Shown here in pieces: positions 48,071 through 59,431 of a DNA stretch of 64,000 nucleotides; the stretch's first letter is position 1, and each line of letters starts with the position of its first letter. Source of the stretch: Watersipora subatra. Lineage: Eukaryota; Bryozoa; Gymnolaemata; Cheilostomatida; Watersiporidae. Both the position numbers and the translations under genes were made by a program. The stretch spans positions 13,873,869-13,937,868 of the forward strand of contig NC_088711.1 of the NCBI RefSeq assembly GCF_963576615.1, read 5' to 3'. Under the pieces are notes generated by a model, which worked only from the letters and a program-made list of their open reading frames with translations, ran no database searches and was not told where the DNA came from.

Positions 48071-48935
48071 AGGTTGACTTGCAACAAAGTTCACATTACA
48101 GTTATTTGGTATCAAAAGATTCACCATGTCTTACTCTGTTGTGTTGTAGGTGCCAAATATATGGAAATGTGATTGCAAGCTCTTGAAAGCTCAAAAACGA
48201 AAACCCGCCGTAGATTGGAATCTGTTTATTTTTCTGACGTAGTCATTACATTTGGTTATCGTCTTGTCACGTGATGTTCTCACGTGAATTGAAAGGCCAA
48301 TAAAAAGCTCAATATAAAACTTATCGTAGCACTAGTTTATGACAAACACTTTGGGTTTTACGGAAGACCCCGTATCAAATATAGATGCTCGCTACTTTAC
48401 AGTTTTGTTTCGGCTTGATCTAATCATCAAGTCGTAATTTGATCATGTGACCCAATACTTCGCAAATAATTTCTGCAGCACTTTTCGTTTATCACAGGTG
48501 ACCCAACAGGTTCGTCATGATTATCAGACAATGATATGTACTCCTTCGAGCTAAGGTTATAAATTAAACGAATTTTTATGGTAAGTTATAAGATATCAGT
48601 GCTAAAAGTGACAGCATTACAATGACGATAAAACAGAGGCGTAAGAACAATAGACATGGCTTTATTGAATGCATGAAGTATATTTGTGAAAATATTTCGA
48701 TGAATGAGGTTGCATGAAAGTGTAAACAGAAACCTTCTCTCACAACTACATCACATTTGGTTACGTAGTACATCACCACGGCAGTTTAGTGTGGCTGCGA
48801 TTAGCTCTTTGTTTTTGAGCTTCTAAGAGCTTGTAATCACATTTTTGACATTTGGCACCTACAACACAACAGAGTAAGACATGGTGAGTCTTGATACAAA
48901 ATAACTGTAATGTGAATTTTATTGCAAGTCAACCT
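48071..48935. mobile_element. Non-autonomous TIR transposon, copy A (865 bp, TTGA target duplication)
   Basis: The ends are AGGTTGACTTGCAA... and ...TTGCAAGTCAACCT, with inverted similarity extending about 130 bases inward (both ends contain CACCATGTCTTACTCTGTTG). It is flanked on both sides by TTGA (48067-48070, 48936-48939). It has no coding capacity. A second, inverted copy lies at 51195-52077. A 4-bp TTAA-like target is typical of piggyBac and Kolobok elements; which superfamily mobilised this one is not decided. Confidence 0.85.
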
Positions 48936-48939
48936 TTGA

Positions 48940-51190
48940 GTATACTATGAAATTTACCATTTTTCCACCTTTTGATAACAACCGCGTCTTTGGGTTTGGT
49001 TTTTGTACTGTCATATAGTTGTGGGCAAGGCCAGGCATAGTGTCACACACATTGGCAATTTTTTTTCTACTTTTTGTGATAATTTTTGTCAATTGGTGAG
49101 TGAACATGTTCAGACGTACAGAAACATGAAAATTTTTATGAAATATTCTCTCATGATGATATGGAGCATGCAAGTAGATTTTTCTGGTTTTGTGTGTGAC
49201 GCGCGGGACAATAGGTCATCTTCTCTCAAACTTTACCATTCATTCTGAAACAAATTTTGCTTTTCTTTTATAATCAATACAAGGGTGGATTTTTTAGCCC
49301 AGTTGTTTTTTTCTAACAAATGCAATTTTTCCTTACCATTCAGGCGAGCCAAGAATAGTTTGTCCCGAGCGTCACATTTTTAGTGCATTTAGTTGCAGCC
49401 TGGTCTTCCTAAGCTATCTGAAGTAAAAAAAAATTATTCATTATTCGATTTTGGGCTGCTGTGTCTCAGCCAAACTTGCCAATCCGCTGAAAATATGACA
49501 AGTTTCTGTTTTATAGGCACATGGAAGTATTTGTGACGCGCGGGACATTTTTAATAATATGACGATGTTTGCCTTTGTTTAAAATTTCATTTTGCTACCT
49601 TGCATGTGAAAGTAACGCTTGATATTCCCAAGTCAAAAATGCCAGTTTCTTTGAGAGAAATGAAAAATTTGAATTAAGTTGTCATGTTTTGTAACAATGG
49701 TATTGAGGGAAAGCATCAAACAACACATTCTAATGGTAGTATACCGAAAAAGGTATGTCATAAACTCGGCAGTCATTTGCGGAAGCTGCAACAACAATAA
49801 CTTCCAAATCAGTGAAACCATTGAAGATATTCTGAATCTCAAAAGATAAGATTACTGAAACAGCGCAGATCTGCAAAGAACCCTGGTCCATGGTGCCTCT
49901 AATTCTTGACATTCAATTGTGCCATCACATAGCACATAAAAAAGATGGTGTTGTTGTTTTGATGGAATGGTGTCCTTCTCCCTGGCACCCAATTCCACAC
50001 ACACACAGAGCAGCGAACCTAATCAAGAGGTAACCACAAGAGATATTTCACCAACACAGTTTTCACCACAAATACTGGTCGCATTGGCCTATGATTCTGA
50101 AGTCAAAATTGGAGAAATTCTCACAGCAAATGCCAATGAAAGTAGTTACACTATAAAGTACATGCACCATGCATGCAAGAAGTTCATATGTCCAAACCCC
50201 GACAATAAAAGACCCACTCAGAGGAACTTTCCTCTTAAAGCATCTCCAGTTAATGCACCAGCGGAAACTATCAGGTCACTGAGGTACTTATTACTAAAAA
50301 ATGAAGAAATAATAATGGCAGAATAGGATGATTTTAAGAAAAAATAGTTTACTGCATAAATCTGACCATCTTTGAGTCGTATGTGTTTTATGTTTCATGT
50401 GTAAATAAAATAAGTATTATCTATACTAAATTTAAATTGTTAGTCGGTTTACCACATGTATATCGATGTTGTAACTCCAAATCGTGACAATTTGTTGTCA
50501 ACTGCAAAATATAGCAAGATTCAGGATTTTCAATAATGTTATTTTTGTCCCGCGCGTCACAGTCCCGTGCATCACAGTTGGTTGCCTTTTTTCAAACCTC
50601 ACAGAATCATTAAACTTACGCCTGACAACAAAGCAGTACATATTTCTTGTAGAACGGTAGTAGGGATATGAGCATGTCAAACAATAATATCAATGAGTCA
50701 AAAATTTCAGAAGATTTTTGCAATTGATTGCAAATTTGTTTTTTATGTCAAATTATGGTCTAGCGCGTCACACCAGCTTTAATATTTAATAACTCTTCAA
50801 TCCATTGCATGACAAGGATGAAATCTCATTCAGTAATAGTTGGTGTAAAGTGCTGCCTGAAACAGCAAAAAATGACAGCAAAAGTTCACATCTGGGCTGT
50901 AAAGTATGCGAGAAAGCATTCAAATGTCCCGCACGTCACAATCAGGCCAAAAATGGTTTTACCCTTGTCAAACGGCACTCCTAATACTTCAAAATCTTGA
51001 GTGGCTAGGCCACTACAGGATACTCTGATGTTGAGTTGGTATTCTGTTTTGTAGTTCGTTTCTTTGATCGAGGTTATCCTTTTGCATTCTTTTATTACCT
51101 GCAGACATAAGCGACTTAATTAAATTGCTGTCAGACTTTCCACTTTTTGCTGGCTAATATCTTCCCATTTTCAGTCACATTTTGCTAATG
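48940..51190. other. Segment between the two TIR copies, transposon-like
   Basis: Contains a repeated 16-bp motif (consensus TGTCCCGCGCGTCACA) at 49195, 49361, 49532, 50546, 50561 and 50925, with a partial copy at 50761. It also contains a short ORF (49967-50326) resembling the end of a transposon-associated protein. It may be a remnant of an older element into which, or beside which, the two TIR copies inserted. Confidence 0.5.
49967..50326 (+). pseudogene. Fragment of a transposon-associated protein (C-terminal beta-rich module)
   Basis: 119 codons. The central part (ILVALAYDSEVKIGEILTAN, then about 12 residues later YMHHACKKF) resembles the W/VxVxYxxxxYIGxV...VxFM module. That module ends many uncharacterised, transposon-linked proteins in invertebrates. 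The upstream sequence in other frames is also partly open (CNNGIEGKHQTTHSNGS near 49690) but interrupted. I regard it as the remnant end of a longer ORF, not a functional gene. Confidence 0.4.
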
Positions 51191-51194
51191 TTAA

Positions 51195-52077
51195 AGGTTG
51201 ACTTGCAACAAATTTCACATTACAGTTATTTGATATGAAAAGATTCACCATGTCTTACTCTGTTGTATTGTAGGTGCAAAATATGTGGAAAGGTGATTAC
51301 AAGCTCTTAAAAGCGAAAAAACTAACAGAAAATCGCAGCCCCAGAGACCGCCGTAGTTTGGATTCCCTTTCCAAAGCGGCTCAAATGTGATGTAGTTGTA
51401 AGAGATGGTTTCTGTTTACACTTTCACGCAATCTTATTCGTCGAAATATTTTCACAAATATACTTCACGCATTCAATAAAACTATGTCTATGGTTCTTAC
51501 GCGTCAGTTTTATCATCATCGTAATGCTGCCATTTTTAACAGTGATATCTTATAACTTACCGTGAAAATTCATTGAAAATTTTAACTTTATCTCAAAGGA
51601 GTACATATCATTGTCTGATAATCATGACGAGCCTGTTGGTCACCTGTGATAATCGAAAAATGCTGCAAAAATTATTTGCGAAGTATTGGGTCACGTGATC
51701 AGATTACGACTTGCCAATTAGACCAGGCCAAAACAAAACTGTAAAGTAGCGAGCATCTATATTTGATACGGGGTCTTCCGTAAAACCCAAAGTGTTTGTC
51801 ATAAACTAGTGCTACGATAAGTTTTATATTGAGCTTTTTATTGGCCTCTCAATTCAGGTGAGAACATACGTGACAAGACGATAACCAAACTGTAATGACT
51901 ACGTCAGATAAATAGATTCCAATCTACGGCGGCTTTTCGTTTTTGAGCTTTCAAGAGCTTTTAATCACATTTCCACATATTTGGCACTTACAACACAACA
52001 GAGTAAGACATGGTGAATCTTTTGATACCAAATAGATACCAAATAACTGTAATGTGAATTTTGTTGCAAGTCAACCT
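51195..52077. mobile_element. Non-autonomous TIR transposon, copy B (883 bp, TTAA target duplication)
   Basis: Inverted relative to copy A, with the same AGGTTGACTTGCAA ends. It is flanked by TTAA at 51191-51194 and 52078-52081. The interior matches copy A in reverse complement (for example GGGGTCTTCCGTAAAACCCA) with scattered differences and small indels. Confidence 0.87.
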
Positions 52078-52464
52078 TTAAAAACAAATGAGAAGCCGTG
52101 GGGGACATGAGCAAATACCAAAAGTGTCGGCTAAGCTGATCTACATGTTAAAATTGCTCTTTGGATGCTTAGCATTGATATCACGACTGGTAGAGTGCTT
52201 TGCTGAGTTATCTACTTTCCAAGCTACTCTATCAATACTCGAATCAATGTTGCCAAAATAGAAGGGCATTATTGGAGTGCCATGCCTTAAAATTCTGAAG
52301 TGCAGACAGTTATAAGTTGCAGTGGCTACACTGTCAATAAATATGGATGATAATCATCCACAAGCAAGCCATGTAAAAATTCTATGAGTCAACTGCACTC
52401 CTGTCTAATATCAGCAACAGACTGTAAGTCTGTTATTAATAACTAGTCCTTTCAAGTATGAATG

Positions 52465-53130
52465 TACGACCACACGTAACGACTTTTTTGTTGATTTTGA
52501 CCAAAATCACGGAATGAACGAAAAACAGAATTATTTTGTCGAAATATACAAAATTGTCAGAGCTGTGCATGCGCACCGAAATCGTTAACGAAACGCTTTT
52601 AATTGGCTAAACAAATCCGTAGCGAGCACGATTTTAACAGCTTTTGCAATTTATATAGTCCGAGGCACATAACACGACACGCAAGAAAGATGCTAACGCA
52701 ATTTGCCATAGCAAAAATGATGCAACTGGCTTGATTGCGCTAAAGATAGCAACTATCTCTACAACGGAACCTTTGCTGCTAAAAAAAAAATTGTTATTAT
52801 TAAAAAAACCGATTTGTATCCATAATATCCAAACGATAAAGAATCAACAATAGCGCAATCTAGACAGTTGCATCATATGTACTATGTCGAATTGCGCTGG
52901 TACTTTTATTGTGTGCCGTAATACGTGTCTTGGACTATATAAATTACAAAAGCTGCTAGAATCATGCTCACTAATAATTTCAATAGCCAATTAAAAGCGT
53001 TTCGTCGACGATTTAGGTGTGCAAGCACAGCTTTGACAATTCTGTGAACTTCAGCCGAATAGTTCTGTGTTTTTCGTTAATTTCGTGATTTCGGTCAGAA
53101 TCAACGAAAAAATCCGCACGTGTGGCCGTA
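52465..53130. mobile_element. Foldback transposon/MITE, 666 bp
   Basis: Terminal TACGACCACACGT (left) and ACGTGTGGCCGTA (right). Inverted similarity continues about 280 bases into each arm (shared AACGAAACGCTTTTAATTGG and TTTATATAGTCC...CACAA), leaving a roughly 100-base centre. No coding capacity. Target duplication not evident. Confidence 0.8.
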
Positions 53131-53960
53131 TCTTTAATCTATGTGATTGCGCTAAATAAAAATGTCTCGGTTCTGGTGTCATTGTTGAAAAATATTTATT
53201 TTGAAACAATGTAGTTTCAACCAAACAATCTTAAAAACAATCAAAAACATTGCTATTTTGTAACTGCCAGTAAAATTAAAACAAGCCTAAAATAACAAAA
53301 AAGTATAATTTCAGTTGAACTCTATCTAGTGTAAGTTGAAGTAAATTGCATGGTATATTTTTCTCACTTGACAACTGAAATAAAGCAATGCTGAGCATGC
53401 TTTTTTGTTCTGATGTTTCTAAGGCAAAGGCAGCAATAGAAATATTTTTCTGATAATTAATTTAGTTTTCACCTAATTTAGGCTCTGCATTAAGCTTTTC
53501 ACATATTTTTATATAATGTATTCGTTTTAATGTTATATATAATTTCTTTGGACTCAAGAACTAATTTATCAAGTAACCATGTATTATTACAAAAATATTT
53601 GCGCAAAGTCAAAACATATAAACTTATTCTTTACCCTTTCACTGCCATCCATGTACAAATTTAGCTTTTGGCCTACTGCTAGCCATTTTATTGATAATTA
53701 TCGATTTTGCTGCATAATATGTATACTGTTCATACATCATTTTTCAATTTCAAACCCTGTCTAGAACATTTTGTAACATATCTTGTGTTGCCAACATGTT
53801 AACAAACAGATATGCAAAAATTCAATGCATCTATATTATGTGCATTGCTAAAGCTATGATCGCTACGAAGCTATAACAATCCTCTATAATGTTCATCACT
53901 CTTACAAAACTTACTTTCACCACCATCAGAATCATTCCTGTCACTTTCATTATATGAGTA
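53131..53960. other. Intergenic, no gene seen
   Basis: AT-rich sequence between the foldback element and the piggyBac. Nothing recognised. Confidence 0.5.
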
Positions 53961-54086
53961 TTAAACCATAACTGCTACGAACAACTTTTATCGTATTTAC
54001 TAGGTAAATCAGACACGCTGATTCCGATTTTGTAAGCAAAATAAAGATTAGGCCACTAACTTTCAGAGTAGTCAAGGATTTTTTAT

Positions 54087-54379
54087 AGCGTTTTAATATC
54101 GGTCTCGAAAACAACACGATCGGCATAACAAGCTCCGCCCATAAATACGTGACGTAACCTAGCTTTTTAGGAAAGTATTATATCCCTTTCATAAAAAACT
54201 GAAATTATTTTACAGGCTGGATTTAGATAATAATGGGTTTTAAGACACCCATCTCTATTATTCTAAATCGGACTAAACATTCTGAACTTCGTTTCTGAAA
54301 AAGCTAGGTTTCGTCACATATTTATTCGCGGAGCTTGTAATGCCGATTGTGTTGTTTTCGAAACGGACATTGAAACGCT
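54087..54379. mobile_element. 293-bp MITE nested in the left TIR of the piggyBac
   Basis: The ends AGCGTTT...CGAAAACAACACGATCGGC and its inverted copy GCCGATTGTGTTGTTTTCGA...AAACGCT form arms of about 100 bases. Flanks are TTAT (54083-54086) and TTAA (54380-54383). The undisturbed right TIR of the piggyBac reads, in complement, TTTTTTAACCATTTCAGTC. This shows that the left TIR was interrupted exactly at its TTAA. Confidence 0.85.
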
Positions 54380-54694
54380 TTAACCATTTCAGTCATACAA
54401 GCCTCTGTGGAGGCTTGGAGTTGTCTGCACACAGTCCTCCTAGCCTCTGTAGAGGCTTTAGTGTAACTCTATTTGGCATAGACTAATTTCAGCCTTTGTC
54501 CAATCCAAATGAAGTCTTAGAGTAGCCAACCAATAAGAAGAGATGCTAAGCTTCCCTTATTGGCTAATATTGAACCATGTTACAACGAAAGTTTTTTGAG
54601 TAAAGGCCAATGAAAATATACGGAAGGAAACTCACAACTACGCAGCCATTTTTGATTGTTGAAAGTTGTAACATTTTGAAGTGCTGGCTTATTT

Positions 54695-56674
54695 ATGGAT
54701 TTTTCTAGTGATTTTGAGTATGATTCAGATGATTTTGTGGACAATGCTACTGGAGCTCATCCTAGAACAAGGGACATTGTTTTTGATGCTGATACTGGTG
54801 ATGATGACTCACAATTAGGTGCTGATTTTGACTCGTATTCAGATTTTGATCAGCTGGACTCAAATTCTACTAGTACTGCTACTACTAGTAGACCTACTAG
54901 TACAACTGATACTGGAGCTGCTAGTACTAGTACTGCTACCAACATTTCTACTGGAGCCTCTGGTGATGACGGTAGTTCAGGAAATCTGGCAGCACCAGGT
55001 TATCTGGGATTCATCCTGTCTGACTTGGATAATACCCCAACACCCACGTTCGACTGGCAGCCTACTGAGAAAGTAATGTGCAGCCCTAACTTTGACCCAG
55101 CTGCACCACATGGACCAACAAGAGTAATGCCTGCTGATTCAAAGCCAGCTGACTTCTTCATGCTGTTCTACGATGAGAAACTTTTACAATCAGTATGTGA
55201 TTTCACGAACTAGAATGCGGCCAGACGAAAGATAAGCGAGAGTACCATCCACAGCGGTTATGGAAAGTGGACTAAACTTGAGACAGACGAACTCCGAGCG
55301 TTCTACGCGCTTCGAGCATTCATAGAAATGTTCTGCAAGGATAGGCAGCGAAGTATCTGGAGACCGCAGTGCGAGTTTCTCCAGATGCCTAAAGCTTCAA
55401 CTGTCATGTCATTACGACGGTATGACCAGATAAAACGTTACCTGCATTACTGTAATGAAGAGACGTCAATTCAGGATCGTAGCCATCCTGAATACGACAG
55501 ACTTTACAAAATCAGGTTCCTCATCAACCACATGAATGAGCGATTCACAGCAGAGTACTCTCCCTCCCAGGATCTGTCAGTAGACGAGTGCATGATTCCT
55601 TTTCGGGGTCGCTGGAGTGGGAAATGTTACGACTCCTCAAAGCCAATCAAATGGGGAGTGAAAGTCTGGATGGCGTGTTGTGCTTCCAGTGGATATGCGC
55701 TAAACCTAGATGTCTATTCTGGGAAGGACAGAGACTTTGATGACTTGACCACAGTGAAAAACTCTGCCGCAGTAGTACTGAAACTAGTTCAAAGTTACTG
55801 GGGTCGAGGCTACCATGTAGTTACTGATCGCTACTACACGTCACCTTATCTTCTCCACTGGCTACGTGAGCTTCAGATGTCTGGTACTGGTACATGTATG
55901 ACCAACCGAAAGGAGTACCCGAAACAGCTAATAGCCACCAAAGCGGAAGCTCGGAGGTTGGAGCAAGGGGATTCTAAGTGGCTTCAGTGTGCGAAAACAG
56001 GAATTGTAGCAACCCGCTGGAATGACAAGAAACCGATCTACTTCCTGTCAAACTATGTCAGAGCTGAGCTGTCTGAGCCACCAACTGTAATACGTAGAAA
56101 TAAGAAAGGTGAGAAGCTGACAGTGAAGGCCACACCATCCGTCATCGTATACAATCAGATGATGGGTGGTGTGGACCTCAATGATAAAATGGCAAGACTC
56201 GGTCGCTCTCGAAAGTCATATAAGTGGTACACGCGAATCGACCGCAAATGCTTTCAATGGTCCCTGTACAACGCTTATGTGCTCTATAAGCATGGCCAGG
56301 AAAAGCCGATGGAATTCAGAGACTTTGTCCTGCAGATACTGACGACATGGATAGGTGAAAAGTCATTCTCTCGACAGTCAACTAGGACAAACACACCAGC
56401 TGCCACTCCCAACAATCCGGAGATAAGTCTAGACATGAGCAAACTACACTGTCCCGAGTGGCCTACTGATGGGTCAAAAGATCACCGCTGTGCAGTCTGC
56501 CAGAAAAAGTACCTGATAGAATCGCAGCAAAATCCAGAGAAGGCTTACAAAGACTTACAACACAAATCAGTCAAGAGTTCAATTCGGTGTGAAACCTGCA
56601 ACGTGTACTTGTGCATCAAACGCGGTTCAGACTGCTGGAAAGCGTACCATACCAGAGTTCAGTATTGGAAGTGA
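54695..56674 (+). pseudogene. piggyBac transposase with one in-frame TAG
   Basis: A 660-codon frame interrupted only by TAG at 55211-55213; the same frame continues on both sides. Residues 1-120 are acidic with a Ser/Thr-rich tract, as in PGBD4-like proteins. The DDE/DDD catalytic residues are all present: Asp297 (LSVDECMIPFRGRW), Asp378 (HVVTDRYYTS) and Asp494 (MMGGVDLNDKM). The C-terminus has a Cys-rich zinc-binding motif (HRCAVCQKK ... RCETCNVYLC). The stop falls in the conserved E/FTNxxA region before the catalytic core. Unless read through, the product is a 172-residue N-terminal fragment. A start at Met 55328 would still contain the catalytic core but lacks part of the dimerisation region. 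Family assignment is secure. Confidence 0.95.
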
Positions 56675-57160
56675 AAATCTCGAACATTTCCTCTTTTTTT
56701 GCAACTTCGTCAATCCTCTGTTATGTTTTCAGTCATGTCATAATAATAAAAATAATGTCTTTGAAATCATGTACCATTGTGTTTTTGTCAAATTTTTATA
56801 TTCACCAAGTTTGACATTCTATACATTCTTCAGTAATTGAGCTACAATTTTGCTACTTATACCATTAGAAAGCCCAAAGATTTCTGATTTGAATGAATAT
56901 AGGTGTTCTTATAAGAAAAGTTACTCCCAGATGGTCTAAATGACAATATTGTAAAATGAGACATAAACCTTCACTCTAACAATGAGAATGGAGAATAATT
57001 AGATAATTGCTTAATGGCTTGGGGACTGAAATGGTTAAAAAAGCCTAAATGACTTTGAAGGTTAGTGGACTAATCTTTATTTTGATTACAAAATCGGAAT
57101 CAGCGTGTCTGATTTACCTAGTAAATACAATAAAAGTTGTACATGACAGTTATGGTTTGA

Positions 57161-58234
57161 TGTCATCAACAAAAGCTATTCTTCTTACACGGAAGGTGCT
57201 TGTGAAGCCATATTACAACTAAAAAGTGCGATCGCAGAAAAAAATGTTCACATTTCATTTTTGACTTGGAGTTTCTTATTCACAAATTGTAATTTGCTTC
57301 GCGAATATAGACTAATGCTTTTGGAGAAATATTCGGACATCACTCTCACTGCCTTAGAAATACTAATGATCATAGGTTGTGTTGTCATGAATCATTAATA
57401 TTCAGTTACTACGCAACCGTTAAATTTTTCAAAAATGCGTCCACATCAGTTCATCAGAGAGTTCGCATAAACTCCCGTAGGGCAGTGGAAGGGTTGTGTC
57501 ACTTTGAAACTGGTAGGTATTCAAGATGGTAAACTAGTCTCATAAAAATTCCTACACAGCAGAGATTTTATTACTAACAGTTCGAGTATGTTCTTTATTA
57601 ATTGGTTTATTAAGCTGTCAACTAGAAACGTGTGGTAAAATATTCGGTATACAGGATGTTATCAAATTTCCTCGTAACCTATAATTCTAATTACCGGTAT
57701 ATATGATTTGTAAATATTTTTGCTCTTGTTTTATTCTAGAGCACATAGGTAAGCAATAAATACGCTCCACATATTATTACTTACATTTACATAAAACAGT
57801 TCATGTGAATTGGTAGTTGTCTTCTCTGACTACTCCATATTTTCTAAACAAACCACTCTTTCTTTACCAATAGATAATCTAATTTTCTTGATTGCCAGTA
57901 ATTCTAATTGCGACGATTATTCCAAGTAAGCAGATAATTAAATCAGTATTTATCATATCCAGAAGCATATTGAATCAGTTCGTAAACTAAATACTTTTTA
58001 TTTCAAGCAATTTTGTGCAGTTCTTGCTTGCCTTTAGGGCAGAGATTGGGTCAGATGAAAAGTGTATATTTTTTACTTTTCTATATAGTTGAAACTGACA
58101 TTTTCGGGGTTCAGTATAACTGTTGCGATGTATTTATGTATTCCACGCGTTCCTGTTCACCCAGTGCATAGCTCACATCTGTTTATTTTTTTTACTAATT
58201 GTTTACTAGTTCCTACCGGATGACCAACTGTTGC
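57161..58234. other. Intergenic, no gene seen
   Basis: AT-rich unique sequence between transposons. Nothing recognised. Confidence 0.5.
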
Positions 58235-58236
58235 TA

Positions 58237-59193
58237 CCGTATATACTCAATTATAGGACGCACTTTTTTGACCTGAAAATCAGCCTTCATTTCACCTGCG
58301 TCTTATAATCGCAACATACAACGAGGGGCCATGTGTTTCTATGAAGCAGCACCGATTATCAGGCCACTGCTATACCATACCGGGGGCGCGTCATTCGATA
58401 CTTGTGAGAGGGCGGAAGTGCAATTAAATTTCTTTGAAATTGATGATCAATAAACGATTTTGACAACAATTGTTTTGAGTTATTTTTTTTATCAAAGACT
58501 AGTTGTGTGAGTTGCTAATCTTGATTTCAAGAGCTGCTAATTGTTTTGGAGCATCAGAAATCTTTTATCTCTACATCCATCAAAGATCTGTTGAGCGAGT
58601 ACATTTTGCATCTTACGGAGTTGTTCGTCGATCTGTTGATAAATTGTGACCAGAGTACCCATCAAAAATGTCTTCGGTCAACAAATGTAAGCGATCTGGA
58701 TACGACGCATCTTTCAAACTGAAAGTTGTTCAATACGCTGAAACTTGTAACAACAATCGTAAGACTGCTGCTGAGTTTAGAATTTCTGAAAAACAAGTCA
58801 GAGACTGGCGAAAAATCAAACTTGAATTACTTGAAATGCCACGTCACAAAAAAGCCCGTAGGGGTCTCCGAACTTCGTTTTCAAAAGATTTATTCATGAC
58901 AAACAAAAACAACACAAAAAAACAGTGCATGTGAAAAGATTTATTGATTCCAATTACAAAATTGATTGCCGGCAGACTTCAGTTGAATTCACTCCAGCGT
59001 TAAAACTTACCTGTCAGTCAGTCAACTGAGCCCTAAAAGTGGGAAAACAATCGATTGATCGTGCGAAAATTTCACTTGTGAAGAAATCAATTGAAGTGCG
59101 TCCTATACTTGGATTACCCTTTATTCTCAATAATTGGCTGAAATCTATGCTGCGTCTTATACTAGGGTGCGTCCTATAATTGAGTATATACGG
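58237..59193 (+). mobile_element. Internally deleted pogo/Tigger-like transposon (957 bp)
   Basis: 27-bp perfect terminal inverted repeats start CCGTATATACTCAATTATAG and continue into GGACGCAC. TA sits on both sides (58235-58236 and 59194-59195), as in the Tc1/mariner-pogo superfamily. It encloses the DNA-binding part of a transposase (58668-58934) but no DDE domain. Confidence 0.88.
58668..58934 (+). pseudogene. N-terminal DNA-binding domain of a pogo-like transposase
   Basis: 88 codons: MSSVNKCKRSGYDASFKLKV, then VQYAETCNNNRKTAAEFRIS, then EKQVRDWRK. This is the Brinker/CENP-B-type helix-turn-helix found at the N-terminus of pogo/Tigger transposases (SYDASFKLKVV.YAE...A...F.VSEK.VRDWRK). 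A basic KKARRG follows. The frame then ends, and the rest of the gene is deleted inside the element. It could still make a short DNA-binding protein; no evidence that it does. Confidence 0.85.
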
Positions 59194-59431
59194 TACTTTT
59201 ACTAGAAACCATGTCTTGTTTCCCTTGGTGTGGTACATATTTGGTTGCCATATTGTCATAATAAGTGTTTGGTGTTTATCAGTTGTACTTTGTTATTCTT
59301 GTCATCAGAAAAATGCATGGATTGTTTTTTACCAGTTTAATTTTCCTCATATTTTGTTGAATCTAATGCTAGCTTATTACTTATTGACCTATTCCACGGC
59401 TTTCAACAATCTAGTAACAACATATACTCTA

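Larger units (their letters stand above)
53965..57156 (+). mobile_element. piggyBac transposon, nearly complete (about 3.19 kb)
   Basis: The ends ACCATAACTG and CAGTTATGGT begin terminal inverted repeats of about 130 bases. Both carry GGTAAATCAGACACGCTGAT and TCCGATTTTGTAA. The left flank is TTAA (53961-53964) and the right flank is TTGA (57157-57160), a piggyBac TTAA duplication with one changed base. The single transposase frame lies within. A 293-bp TTAA element has inserted in the left inverted repeat (54087-54379). Confidence 0.9.

Noticed and set aside
48067-52081. One composite transposon with roughly 870-bp inverted ends
   Set aside because: Each end element has its own TIRs and its own target duplication (TTGA/TTGA and TTAA/TTAA), which fits two independent insertions better.
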